A stretch of 64,000 bases of DNA from Granulicella sp. 5B5 (GTDB taxonomy: Bacteria; Acidobacteriota; Terriglobia; Terriglobales; Acidobacteriaceae). Under the pieces are notes generated by a model. That model made no database searches. It worked only from the letters and a program-made list of their open reading frames with translations, and was not told the DNA's origin. The number at the start of each line of letters is the position of its first letter. Positions within the stretch are counted from its first letter, which is position 1. Position numbers and translations under genes: made by a program. The stretch lies in the NCBI RefSeq assembly GCF_014083945.1, contig NZ_CP046444.1, positions 2,542,001 through 2,606,000 of the forward strand, given 5' to 3'. This document shows, one piece after another, positions 44,702-52,749 of the stretch.

Positions 44702-45752
44702 CGTGACGCAATCCTCAACAGAGATTCATCGCAAGACCGCTGATATCTCTGTGGGCGTTCCGGCCTACTCGCGCCCTGGAGAGTTGGAAGAGTTGCTGCG
44801 GTCTATCTATGCACAGACTGTGTTGCCCGGAGAGATCACAATCTGCGAAGACAAGTCGCCGGAGCGTGAACAGATTCGTGCGGTGGTGGAACGCTGGCGC
44901 AAGCGCTTTACGGCAGACGGCTGCGTGATCAATTACATCGAAAACGAGAAGAACCTCGGGTTCGATGGCAACCTTCGAAGGGTGATCGGCGACTCTCACT
45001 GCAGGTGGGTGATGCTGATGGGCAACGACGACGCGATGCTGCCGCACTGCATTGAAACGTCGGCAAAGTATTTGAGCGAAAACTCCTCGATGGCGATGGT
45101 CTCGCGCTCGTTTGTCCGGTTCGATGAGAGTGCTGACAAGTTTCTGGGTGTGAGCCGCTTGTCCAATCAGAACCAGGTCTATAGGGTAGGCGATAGCCAG
45201 CCGCGGATGATCTTCAGGACCACAGGATTCATTGCGGGCCTTATTATCGATCGGCACTGGGCCGAGAGGTTGGCCACCGAACGCTATGATGGCACGCTCT
45301 ACTACCAGATTTACCTGGCCGCAGAGGCCTTCTGCGAGCAGGGGATTGGATATATCGCGGAGCCGATTGTTGCGGGACGCAGCGGGAATGCACCGTTGTT
45401 TGGCGCATCGGCATCTGAAGGTGAAGTGCATATTCCGGGATCGTACAGCCCAAAGGGCCGGGCAAAGATGTGGGCGTCAGTTCTGCGCATTGCCAGAGAT
45501 GTTGGCGCGCAGTTCCATGTGGATCTCGAAACAGACATCAAACATGACCTGGAGGTCAAACAGTCATTCCACATCTTCGAGATGTATGTGGGTTCGGACC
45601 GCGCAATCCTTAAGGAGATGCGTGATGAACTGGCGGCTTTGGGCCTCTTTGACCACCCGCTGCCGCGCTTCCTCTATGCTTTGAATTACACCCTTGGACG
45701 CCGGGCCGGCTTCTTTTATTACGGCATGAGAAAGGTCCTACAGCGTAAGTGA
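44688..45752 (+). CDS. Glycosyltransferase family 2
   Basis: The 354-aa GT-A enzyme has ISVGVPAYSRPGELEELLRS at the N-terminus, ITICEDKSPEREQI, INYIENEKNLGFDGNLRRVI and the metal-binding region WVMLMGNDDAML, where NDD replaces the more common DxD. The length and C-terminal amphipathic region fit polysaccharide glycosyltransferases. The donor is unknown. It overlaps the preceding acyltransferase by 14 bases, so the two are co-translated; a second ATG at 44694 is also possible. The next gene starts 87 bases later. Confidence 0.9.
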   Translation: MEMNSVTQSSTEIHRKTADISVGVPAYSRPGELEELLRSIYAQTVLPGEITICEDKSPEREQIRAVVERWRKRFTADGCVINYIENEKNLGFDGNLRRVIGDSHCRWVMLMGNDDAMLPHCIETSAKYLSENSSMAMVSRSFVRFDESADKFLGVSRLSNQNQVYRVGDSQPRMIFRTTGFIAGLIIDRHWAERLATERYDGTLYYQIYLAAEAFCEQGIGYIAEPIVAGRSGNAPLFGASASEGEVHIPGSYSPKGRAKMWASVLRIARDVGAQFHVDLETDIKHDLEVKQSFHIFEMYVGSDRAILKEMRDELAALGLFDHPLPRFLYALNYTLGRRAGFFYYGMRKVLQRK

Positions 45753-45839
45753 GCGCAGATGCCGAGTGATTGTTGAAATTGATGGGTTGATGGACAGAAG
45801 AAACAGGCTTGCAAGATACTGGCGGCCGCTGGAGGGATA

Positions 45840-46970
45840 GTGAAAGATAAGATTCTGATTACAGGCGGTGCAGGTTTCATCGGCTCGCGCCTTGCTCGTA
45901 AGCTGCTAGGTGCGGGCTACGGTGTATCGATCCTCGATAACTTCAGCCCTCAGATTCATGGCGGAAATAGGGATCTGCCCGAGGATCTTCGTGGCCATGC
46001 TGAGCTATTCCGCGGTGATGTGCGTGATGTGAGTCTTTGCGAGCGCGCCCTGAAAGGTAGCCAAGTGCTTGTGCATCTCGCAGCCGAGACGGGCACGGGT
46101 CAATCGATGTATCAGGTGCGCCACTACACCGATGTGAATATCGGAGCGACGGCAAGCCTGATGGAGATAATGCTCGCGGGGAATACTAGAGTGCGCAGCG
46201 TTGTGGTTGCGTCGTCGCGTTCCATCTATGGTGAGGGTGCAGCAAAGTGTTCAGAGCATGGCACCGTATATCCGGAGATGCGATCGAGCGCAGCGATGCA
46301 GAAGGGCGACTTCGAACCGAAATGCCCGATCTGCGGCGCCGCTACTTCGATGGTATCGACGCCTGAGAATGCGCCCTTTCACCCGTCTTCACTGTACGGG
46401 TTGACGAAGCAGGTTCAAGAGCAGATGGTGCTGATGTATGCCACAACTTTGGGTATCAACGGGTTCGGCCTGCGGTATCAGAATGTCTTTGGTCCTGGGC
46501 AGTCGTTGAAGAACCCCTACACGGGCATCCTGGCAATTTTTTCCAACCAGGCGCGCGCCGACAAGCCGATCTATGTATTTGAAGATGGACTGGAGAGTCG
46601 CGATTTTGTGTACGTCGACGACGTAGTCGAAGCGACTTTTCGCGCTGTGGAGGCGCCTCCGCAAAAGCCCGCGGCGCTCAATGTGGGAACCGGCGTGGCA
46701 ACGACAGTAAGTGAACTTGTCGAGCAGGTCATAGCATTTTTCTCAAGCAAGTCGGAGGTCACGGTGACCGGTGCTTTTCGTGAGGGAGATATTCGCCACA
46801 GCTGCGCGGACACAACACAGCTTGAACGCGTCCTCCATTACAAACCCACATGGACTTTCGAAGCCGGCATGCGCGAGTTCCTCGGGTGGGCGGAGAGCCA
46901 GGCACTGGAAGCGAGCAACTATGAACGATCACTGGACGAATTGAGATCGAAGGGGTTGATGCATGGATAA
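45840..46970 (+). CDS. NAD-dependent sugar epimerase with Cys-rich insert (dTDP-L-rhamnose 4-epimerase-like)
   Basis: The 376-aa extended short-chain dehydrogenase has [43 protein letters not shown] and SSLYGLTKQ (Tyr-x3-Lys). An insert before the catalytic Tyr holds GDFEPKCPICGAA (about residues 155-167) plus an earlier Cys in AAKCSEH, possibly a zinc site. This insert resembles that of dTDP-L-rhamnose 4-epimerases of the WbiB/Tll group, which make dTDP-6-deoxy-L-talose; this is inferred from memory. GTG 45840 has GGAGGG five bases upstream. It overlaps the next gene by eight bases. Confidence 0.86.
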   Translation: MKDKILITGGAGFIGSRLARKLLGAGYGVSILDNFSPQIHGGNRDLPEDLRGHAELFRGDVRDVSLCERALKGSQVLVHLAAETGTGQSMYQVRHYTDVNIGATASLMEIMLAGNTRVRSVVVASSRSIYGEGAAKCSEHGTVYPEMRSSAAMQKGDFEPKCPICGAATSMVSTPENAPFHPSSLYGLTKQVQEQMVLMYATTLGINGFGLRYQNVFGPGQSLKNPYTGILAIFSNQARADKPIYVFEDGLESRDFVYVDDVVEATFRAVEAPPQKPAALNVGTGVATTVSELVEQVIAFFSSKSEVTVTGAFREGDIRHSCADTTQLERVLHYKPTWTFEAGMREFLGWAESQALEASNYERSLDELRSKGLMHG

Positions 46971-47910
46971 TGATCTGAACCGTGATACGCAGGCCCGGCT
47001 TAAAGGTCACGGTCGCATTGGGGTAGTAACGGTCACCTATAACAGTGCTTCGGTGCTGCAGCCGTTTATGGAGTGCGTTGCGAAACAAACTCATGTGGAC
47101 TTCCTGCTCTACATAGTAGACAATGCCTCGAAGGATGCGACGCTGCAGATGGTCGCAGACTTTGCAGATCCCCGTTTTATACCGATACCAAGTGCCCAGA
47201 ATGTTGGTGTGGCGGAAGGGAACAACCTGGGAATTCGCGCCGCACTTGAAGCGGGATGTGACTCCGTCTTATTGCTCAATAACGATACGGAGTTCGGTCC
47301 AACAATGCTGAAAGAATTGGCCCACGGGCTGGAAGATCATCACGTGGAGATGACGTGTCCGAAGATGATGTACTTTGATGAGCCTCACCGCATTTGGGCG
47401 GCAGGTGGGACGTTCCAACCCTTGTATGGCTATCGAGGCGTTCACTACGGCGAAGGCGAGATAGACCGTGGGCGGTATGATGAAGAACGGATCGTTACAT
47501 ATGTGCCGACTTGCTGCGTGCTAATTGCACGTTCAGTGTTCGATAAGATTGGCATTATGGACGCGCGATATTTCGTCTATGTTGATGATGTGGACTTCAT
47601 GTACAGGGCGTTGATGGCCGGAGTCAAACTCTTCTATTTGTCGAAGACCGTACTTTTGCATAAGGTGTCTTCGTTGACTGGACAGGAAGAGTCAACAACG
47701 ATGATTCGTTTTTGTACACGCAACCGTGTCTACTTTCTCCTGAAGCATCTCGGTTGGGTACGCTCTTCGCCATATTTGTTTGCTTATCAGGCCCATTATC
47801 TTTTGGCGTTGGTGAGGGGGAAAATGCGACGGTCGGTGTATTCCAAGAAGCAAACCGCGGTAATTGAAGGTATGCGGATGTTCCACGCGGCACAATCGGA
47901 AAAGAGATAG
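46963..47910 (+). CDS. Glycosyltransferase family 2 (rhamnosyltransferase-like)
   Basis: The 315-aa enzyme has IGVVTVTYNSASVLQPFMEC, LYIVDNASKDATLQM, VGVAEGNNLGIRAALEAGCD and LLLNNDTEFG, where NND-T stands for the DxD region. DARYFVYVDDVDFMYRALMAG is the conserved late motif of WcaA/WbbL-type rhamnosyltransferases. The dTDP-rhamnose genes nearby fit this, but donor identity is inferred. The ATG lies inside the epimerase end (eight-base overlap), so translation is coupled. Confidence 0.92.
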   Translation: MDNDLNRDTQARLKGHGRIGVVTVTYNSASVLQPFMECVAKQTHVDFLLYIVDNASKDATLQMVADFADPRFIPIPSAQNVGVAEGNNLGIRAALEAGCDSVLLLNNDTEFGPTMLKELAHGLEDHHVEMTCPKMMYFDEPHRIWAAGGTFQPLYGYRGVHYGEGEIDRGRYDEERIVTYVPTCCVLIARSVFDKIGIMDARYFVYVDDVDFMYRALMAGVKLFYLSKTVLLHKVSSLTGQEESTTMIRFCTRNRVYFLLKHLGWVRSSPYLFAYQAHYLLALVRGKMRRSVYSKKQTAVIEGMRMFHAAQSEKR

Positions 47911-48085
47911 CTCTAAGTAGAAAGTCCAAGGGACCTATGCGTCCTGCGCAGCACTATCGAGAAGTATTGTGCCTTTTAGTTCATCGTGAAAAAGGCAAGT
48001 GATAACACGCAAAACGATGACTGAATATGGCTGAAGTACTGGATTAATCCCCTTTTGCTTTAGTAAAACGAAGGCGATGGCTTGA

Positions 48086-49198
48086 ATGTTTCGAGGAAAA
48101 ATGCAACCGGTATATATCAATGGACGTTTTCTCGGCGCGGCCATTTCTGGGGTGCCACGATACGGCAGAGAAATATTGTCTGCATTGGATGAGTTTTTAG
48201 CTGAATCTGAATACTCTGGCCAAATCGAGATCCTGGTTCCGCGATCAGTTCAGGTCGATGTTGCCTATAGAAAGATGACCGTCCGCCAAGTTGGGTGGCT
48301 TACTGGCCACGCATGGGAGCAGTTAGAGTTGCCCTTTTATAGCTGGGGAGGTGTATTATATAGCCCCAGCGGGAGCGCACCGCTTCTGCACCCTCGCAAT
48401 GTTCTGACCATTCATGATGCTATCGTCTTCGCTTATCCCGATGGTTGTCCTATCGCTTATCGGCTTTGGTATTGCTTTTTGTCGATCGTGCTATCCCGAA
48501 CTGCGGCGCATGTTATGACTGTTTCTGAATTCTCAAAACGAGAAATTACACATTACTGCAAATCCAACCCTCATAAAATAACGGTTGCATACCCGGGCGT
48601 TCAATATCTCGCTTCTGTACCTGGCGATAAGTCGATTCTGGCGAGATACTCGCTCCGAAAGCATGGCTATGTGCTGGCTGTTGGTTCATCAGCCCCTAAT
48701 AAAAATTTTGCAGGCATTCTACGGACGGCGGACCGACTAGCGTCTACCGGTATTGATGTGGCGCTTGTAGGTAAGACCGGCGTCAGCGTGGGGCAGCATG
48801 GGATAAAGATGAAGCAACTGGACATGTCCCTCGTGAAGGATATTGGATTTGTGACAGATGCGGAACTGCGCTCGCTGTATGAAAACGCTGGGGCCTTCAT
48901 ATTTCCTTCGTTTTACGAAGGCTTTGGCTTGCCTCCGCTTGAAGCGCTTTCTTTGGGATGCCCTACGGTCATTTCTAATTGTGCATCATTACCAGAGGTT
49001 TGCGGGGAAGTTGCTCTGAAATGCGATCCTCACAGTACAGAAGATATGGTGGCAAAAGTTCAAAATGCGATTCATCTTCGTGAAGATGAAGGAAACGCCA
49101 TACGTTTCAAGAGGTTTACCACGCGATATGAAAATCGAGACAGTGCGCTACGTGTGTGGAAGGTAATTCTAGCCGTACAATCAGGTGGTAGAGCTTGA
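48086..49198 (+). CDS. Glycosyltransferase family 4
   Basis: The 370-aa GT-B enzyme has PVYINGRFLGAAISGVPRYG near the N-terminus and LTIHDAIVFAYP. The donor half has GYVLAVGSSAPNKNFAGILR, and YEGFGLPPLEALSLGCPTVIS with its E-x7-E pattern, typical of mannosyl-/glucosyl- and rhamnosyltransferases. The sequence is clearly AT-richer than the rest of the window, with codons such as TTA, ATA and AAA. This suggests recent acquisition. It is the last gene of the polysaccharide run; its position 175 bases after the GT2 gene may mean a separate promoter. Confidence 0.9.
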   Translation: MFRGKMQPVYINGRFLGAAISGVPRYGREILSALDEFLAESEYSGQIEILVPRSVQVDVAYRKMTVRQVGWLTGHAWEQLELPFYSWGGVLYSPSGSAPLLHPRNVLTIHDAIVFAYPDGCPIAYRLWYCFLSIVLSRTAAHVMTVSEFSKREITHYCKSNPHKITVAYPGVQYLASVPGDKSILARYSLRKHGYVLAVGSSAPNKNFAGILRTADRLASTGIDVALVGKTGVSVGQHGIKMKQLDMSLVKDIGFVTDAELRSLYENAGAFIFPSFYEGFGLPPLEALSLGCPTVISNCASLPEVCGEVALKCDPHSTEDMVAKVQNAIHLREDEGNAIRFKRFTTRYENRDSALRVWKVILAVQSGGRA

Positions 49199-49598
49199 CT
49201 CAATAAAGAGGGCACGGAGGTTACGGTCTGACTCGACTGTCCCGTATAAGTATTATCGATTATCAAACATAGTTACATCGTGCAGATCGCATTGAAGGGG
49301 CCGATTGAGACAGCTCTTGTCCGCGGTGAGCGGTGGCGTAAGTTACGATATTGTGTGCTTGGTGCGGTGGATGGAATACTTGACAAAATGGGTTCGCATG
49401 TGGGTTTGTAAAATACCTGATGCACCCTGTAAAGAGTGACAAAGCCGAGAGGAGTCCAGGCTGTAGGGGGCAACTGAAGTAGATTCGATCAGAACTATAG
49501 AAGTAAATCTGGCAATGCATGGCAGACTCAAGGATGTTTGTGGATATCAAAAGTATTGTCCCGCAATTTACAGAGTGGCCTCTGTTGTTGCTAGGTTT
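49199..49598. other. 400-base intergenic region, no gene seen
   Basis: AT-richer sequence lies between the convergent GT4 gene and the sensor kinase. Small frames on both strands have no signature or ribosome-binding site. I found no clear terminator or RNA. Confidence 0.5.
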
Positions 49599-50984
49599 TC
49601 AGTTTTCAACTTTGAGGGGAAAGAGGAACTCGATAGAAGTCCCGCCTTCAGTACGGTTGACTGCACGCAGCGTACCGCCATGTAGTCGCACTGCACGCTC
49701 GGTGATGGCAAGTCCGACACCAAAGCCGCCTGTGGCGGAGCTTCGCGCCTCATCGACACGGTAGAAAGGTCGAAAGATGTGTTCCAGTTCCGCATCCGGA
49801 ATGCCGGGGCCGCAGTCGGTGACTTCGATCACGGCACTGTGTCCCTCCTCTGCAGCCGTTGCGCGTAGTTGAATCGTAACCTCGGTATTCGGTGCAGTGT
49901 ATCGAATCGCATTTCTCACAACGTTTTCAATCGCTCTATAAAGAAGATCCCAGTCGCCCATGATGGTGCATTCAGCATTCTGCACGAGGCGTACCTGGCA
50001 AGGACGTCGCTGCGCCTCGTACTCTGCGTCAGGAAGTAGTTGCTTGCAGAGGTTGTTGAGTGAAAGGGATCTAAAGGCGGAGACTCCATCACGAGCTTCC
50101 ATGGACGAGAGCGTGAGAAGCTGACCGATGAGTTGATTGAGCTTCTCTCCTTCGCGCTCAATGCGCGTCAGATGCTCTCCCAACTCCGGGCCCGCATCCT
50201 CACGAGCCAACTCCAGGGCAACGCTCAGTCGCGAAAGCGGTGAACGAAGCTCGTGAGACACGTCTCGTAGCAGAAGCCTCTGCGCGCCAACAAGCGATTC
50301 CAGCCGTTCGGCCATGTGGTTGAAGTCGTGGACAAGCCCCTGGAACTCGTCGGAGTGAGACCGCAGGGCACTCGACGGTGGCTCCTCGACACGTGCAGAA
50401 AGGTTGCCCTGTGCAAGTTCGCGAGCGGCTCGTCGTAAACGGACGAGTGGACGGCTAAAGAGCAGCACCAACACGAACGTCGTCAACCCGCCTATCGCGA
50501 TAGCAACCGGCAGCTGAGGGAATGCGTAGTGAAGGAGGCTCCAATGTCGCTCCCGTCGTTTCGAAGAAGGAGGGGGTTGAAACCAAACGTACTCGTAGTG
50601 GCTGTCGTTACGGGCTAGTACAGGAACCAGCCAGACGTAAGAGGCGCCGACCCTCCTACCCTCAACGCGATTGGGAAAGTGAGCAAGCAAGCCAGGCAGT
50701 GAGAGGGCATTCGACGTGCGACAGACAACGTTTCCGGTTGGTTGTAGGAGCATCGCTCCTGAGGGTTCATGTCGGTTGCCGTTCTCTGCAAAGCTGGCGC
50801 AGCCACCTTGCTCATATGCGAGAAGTCCCACGTTTCCGTCGTGCTGCAGGTTGCTGTCGAGTGCGTCCGAGACGATGTTGGGACTTGGGAAGCGTTGCCT
50901 CACAATGAATGTCGTGGAGATCACGAAGATGAGGCTTTGGGCCAGCCAGAAGATCGCAAAAATTTTGAAGAACAATCCGCGCAT
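49599..50984 (-). CDS. Sensor histidine kinase (CpxA-like)
   Basis: The 461-aa inner-membrane kinase has helices at about residues 6-28 and 155-178 around a periplasmic sensor of about 125 residues. HAMP follows, then the H-box DVSHELRSPLSRL with the phosphorylated His, the N-box NVVRNAIRY, G1 VTDCGPGIPD and G2 GGFGVGLAI. The arrangement and partner resemble CpxA of enterobacteria, which senses envelope stress; the signal here is not known. It starts three bases after the response-regulator stop, so the genes form one operon on the minus strand. Confidence 0.93.
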   Translation of the reverse strand: MRGLFFKIFAIFWLAQSLIFVISTTFIVRQRFPSPNIVSDALDSNLQHDGNVGLLAYEQGGCASFAENGNRHEPSGAMLLQPTGNVVCRTSNALSLPGLLAHFPNRVEGRRVGASYVWLVPVLARNDSHYEYVWFQPPPSSKRRERHWSLLHYAFPQLPVAIAIGGLTTFVLVLLFSRPLVRLRRAARELAQGNLSARVEEPPSSALRSHSDEFQGLVHDFNHMAERLESLVGAQRLLLRDVSHELRSPLSRLSVALELAREDAGPELGEHLTRIEREGEKLNQLIGQLLTLSSMEARDGVSAFRSLSLNNLCKQLLPDAEYEAQRRPCQVRLVQNAECTIMGDWDLLYRAIENVVRNAIRYTAPNTEVTIQLRATAAEEGHSAVIEVTDCGPGIPDAELEHIFRPFYRVDEARSSATGGFGVGLAITERAVRLHGGTLRAVNRTEGGTSIEFLFPLKVEN

Positions 50985-50987
50985 GCA

Positions 50988-51698
50988 TCAGCCTCGTTCG
51001 CTTGGGAGTGGTCGACGCAGGACGAGTTGATAGCCTGTTCCGCGCACCGTTTTGACACGCTCTTCGCCGCCGCCGTCGCTGGCCAACTTCTTTCTGAGCC
51101 GGCTGACGTGCATGTCGAGGCTTCTATCGAATGGATTGAATTTGCGCTCCAGCACATCCTGCGCGAGGCTTTCGCGGTCTACCACCCTGCCTGGAGAGTG
51201 CATGAGTACTTTGAGCAGCGCAAACTCGACGTCAGTGAGTTCGACTTGCTTGCCAGCCCGCCTAACGGTTCGTGAGGCAGGGTCAAGTACCAGGTCTTCG
51301 ACTACAAGGGTGTCCGATTCGTTTGTTGCCACTCCCGTTTCGCTGCGCCGACGGACGGCACGGATGCGCGCGAGCAGTTCGCGTGCGTTGAAGGGCTTTG
51401 CGAGATAATCGTCCGCTCCCATCTCCAGGCCAACGATGCGGTCAACGTCTTCTCCCCGGGCGGTGAGCAACAATACACTGTCCCGAGAGAAAGTGCGGAT
51501 CTGCTTGAGGACCTCGAAGCCGTCCATTCCAGGCAGCATCACGTCCAGGAGAATCATGGGCCAACTGCGGCTGCGTGCGGTCTGCAGCCCGGCGTCTCCA
51601 CGGTGGACAGCGTAAACGCGCAGATCGTAGCGCCCGAGATACTCGGTCAGCATCTCGCACAGTTCCACATCGTCGTCGATCAGGAGAATGTCTTCCAT
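50988..51698 (-). CDS. OmpR-family response regulator (CpxR-like)
   Basis: The 236-aa regulator has a receiver domain with LLIDDDVELC, the phospho-acceptor in MILLDVMLPGMDG and YLAKPFNARELLARI. The winged-helix domain has LTDVEFALLKVLMHSPGRVVDRE and RSLDMHVSRLRKKL, then RTVRGTGYQL. FNPFDRSLDMHVSRLRKKL is close to the CpxR form. It is expected to activate envelope-related genes after phosphorylation by the adjacent kinase. Two CpxR-box-like repeats lie in the spacer just upstream, next to a divergent small gene, suggesting autoregulation. Confidence 0.94.
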   Translation of the reverse strand: MEDILLIDDDVELCEMLTEYLGRYDLRVYAVHRGDAGLQTARSRSWPMILLDVMLPGMDGFEVLKQIRTFSRDSVLLLTARGEDVDRIVGLEMGADDYLAKPFNARELLARIRAVRRRSETGVATNESDTLVVEDLVLDPASRTVRRAGKQVELTDVEFALLKVLMHSPGRVVDRESLAQDVLERKFNPFDRSLDMHVSRLRKKLASDGGGEERVKTVRGTGYQLVLRRPLPSERG

Positions 51699-51759
51699 CG
51701 TTCGTGTTCGTCCTCAATCAGGGTAACTCCGGCGGCGGCAATAGCTGCGGAATTAGCTG

Positions 51760-51805
51760 TAAAGAATGGTCACGGCGGCAGTGACAAAATATTACAAAAC
51801 GTTAC
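51760..51805. promoter_or_regulatory. Two CpxR-box-like sites in the divergent spacer
   Basis: On the plus strand GTAAA-N5-GTCAC lies at 51760-51774. On the minus strand GTAAC-N5-GTAAT lies at 51791-51805. Both have the 10-base period of the enterobacterial CpxR box (GTAAA-N5-GTAAA). They sit between the CpxR-like gene and the divergent small membrane-protein gene. The match is by eye and binding is inferred. Confidence 0.5.
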
Positions 51806-51895
51806 GCGATGTGGCCGCACGGTCATGGCCGATGCGTTCTGCTGGAGATGTATTGCCGTACCGGACGCTGCTGTTTGGGCGTCGGAGGTGAAAGA

Positions 51896-52120
51896 ATGCG
51901 CTATCGGAAGGCTTTTCGATTCAAAGAGTGGGAGTTGCTGGTGACGTTGGCGCTCGTGCAGTTTATGTGTGCACTGGTCCTATCCACCGGATATTTCCCG
52001 GAGTTGGCCACCCTTTCGAGCCAGTCGAGTTATAAGCCAGCTAGAGCGGCGAGGTTGTTTCAGGCAGCTCAGGGGAAGGTATATTGCGCTCTCATGGGAG
52101 CATCTCGCATAGCAGGATGA
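51896..52120 (+). CDS. Small one-helix membrane protein, possible CpxR target
   Basis: The 74-aa product starts MRYRKAFRFKEWELLVTLAL and has one clear transmembrane helix (about residues 13-33), followed by a polar tail. No known family was recognised. The start ATG 51896 is seven bases after a strong GGAGG, which argues for real translation; a longer frame from 51809 has no such site. It is divergent from the two-component genes and downstream of the CpxR-box-like sites, so it may be a target or a modulator of the kinase. A truncated gene is the alternative. Confidence 0.55.
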   Translation: MRYRKAFRFKEWELLVTLALVQFMCALVLSTGYFPELATLSSQSSYKPARAARLFQAAQGKVYCALMGASRIAG

Positions 52121-52371
52121 AGAAGCGCCATGGAGGCTGCTACGGCGATGGCATCTGGTCGCTAGCCGTTCGATGAGGCAGGCTCGGAACTGGAGCCCGG
52201 GCTTGGGGCGCCGATGGACTTGTCCGCACTGCTTCCACTGGTTGCGAGAGAAAACAGCGGGTTGAGAGTGTGCCGCCTATCCCTGTCCGTTCATGGCCGC
52301 ACATCCTGCCTCCTGCACGAAGGCGGTTTAGGCGGAGTGCTTATCAATCGCTGAGGGCTTTTAAACAGAAG
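52121..52371. other. Intergenic, no gene seen
   Basis: About 250 bases lie between the small membrane-protein gene and the 3' end of tRNA-Ser. I saw no gene, integrase attachment duplicate or clear terminator. Confidence 0.4.
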
Positions 52372-52463
52372 TGGCGGAGAGTGAGGGATTCGAACCCCCG
52401 ATAGCCTTGCGACTATGTCTGATTTCGAGTCAGGTGCATTCAACCGGGCTCTGCCAACTCTCC
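52372..52463 (-). tRNA. tRNA-Ser (anticodon CGA)
   Basis: On the minus strand the acceptor arms GGAGAGT and ACTCTCC pair, the anticodon loop CTCGAAA gives CGA (codon UCG), a long variable arm closes with ATAG/CTAT, and the T loop is TTCGAAT. The discriminator is G and CCA is encoded (52372-52374). The long variable arm is typical of tRNA-Ser. One mismatch is present at the top of the anticodon stem. Confidence 0.93.
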
Positions 52464-52544
52464 TGCATGCACTATTTTACTGCATTGTCAGCGGACAGGA
52501 AAGAGCAGAGAGATTGAGCACTCCTCCTGGATGTTTCATTTAAG

Positions 52545-52616
52545 TATTTTCTTGGCGAAAATATTATCCAATTAGTGAAAATAACATTGACATCGATTTT
52601 GTCCAGACGATACGAT
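52545..52616 (+). promoter_or_regulatory. Fucosidase promoter with upstream inverted repeat
   Basis: A sigma-70-like promoter is visible: TTGACA (52587-52592), an 18-base spacer, then TACGAT (52611-52616). It lies 134 bases upstream of the alpha-L-fucosidase start. A perfect seven-base inverted repeat, TATTTTC-N5-GAAAATA (52545-52563), lies 23 bases upstream of the -35 box and could be an operator for the downstream LacI-family regulator. Confidence 0.55.
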
Positions 52617-52749
52617 TTGCGGGACTATCGAGAGGACATTTACGCGTTTTATGGGGGCACTTTTCGAGACGTTCTGCAGTGAAAGGCTGATGTGTAGCTG
52701 TCCAAGGGCACTATGCCTCAGCGAGAATCTGGCTTGAAATGGCCCAATA

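Noticed and set aside
49519-49764. 81-codon frame next to the sensor kinase gene
   Set aside because: Overlaps the kinase end on the other strand; no signature.
51809-51895. Longer N-terminus for the small membrane protein
   Set aside because: No ribosome-binding site and Cys-rich, unlikely sequence; ATG 51896 has GGAGG at a good distance.
52372-52463. tRNA-Ser as an integration site
   Set aside because: No integrase gene or duplicated tRNA 3' end was seen on either side.
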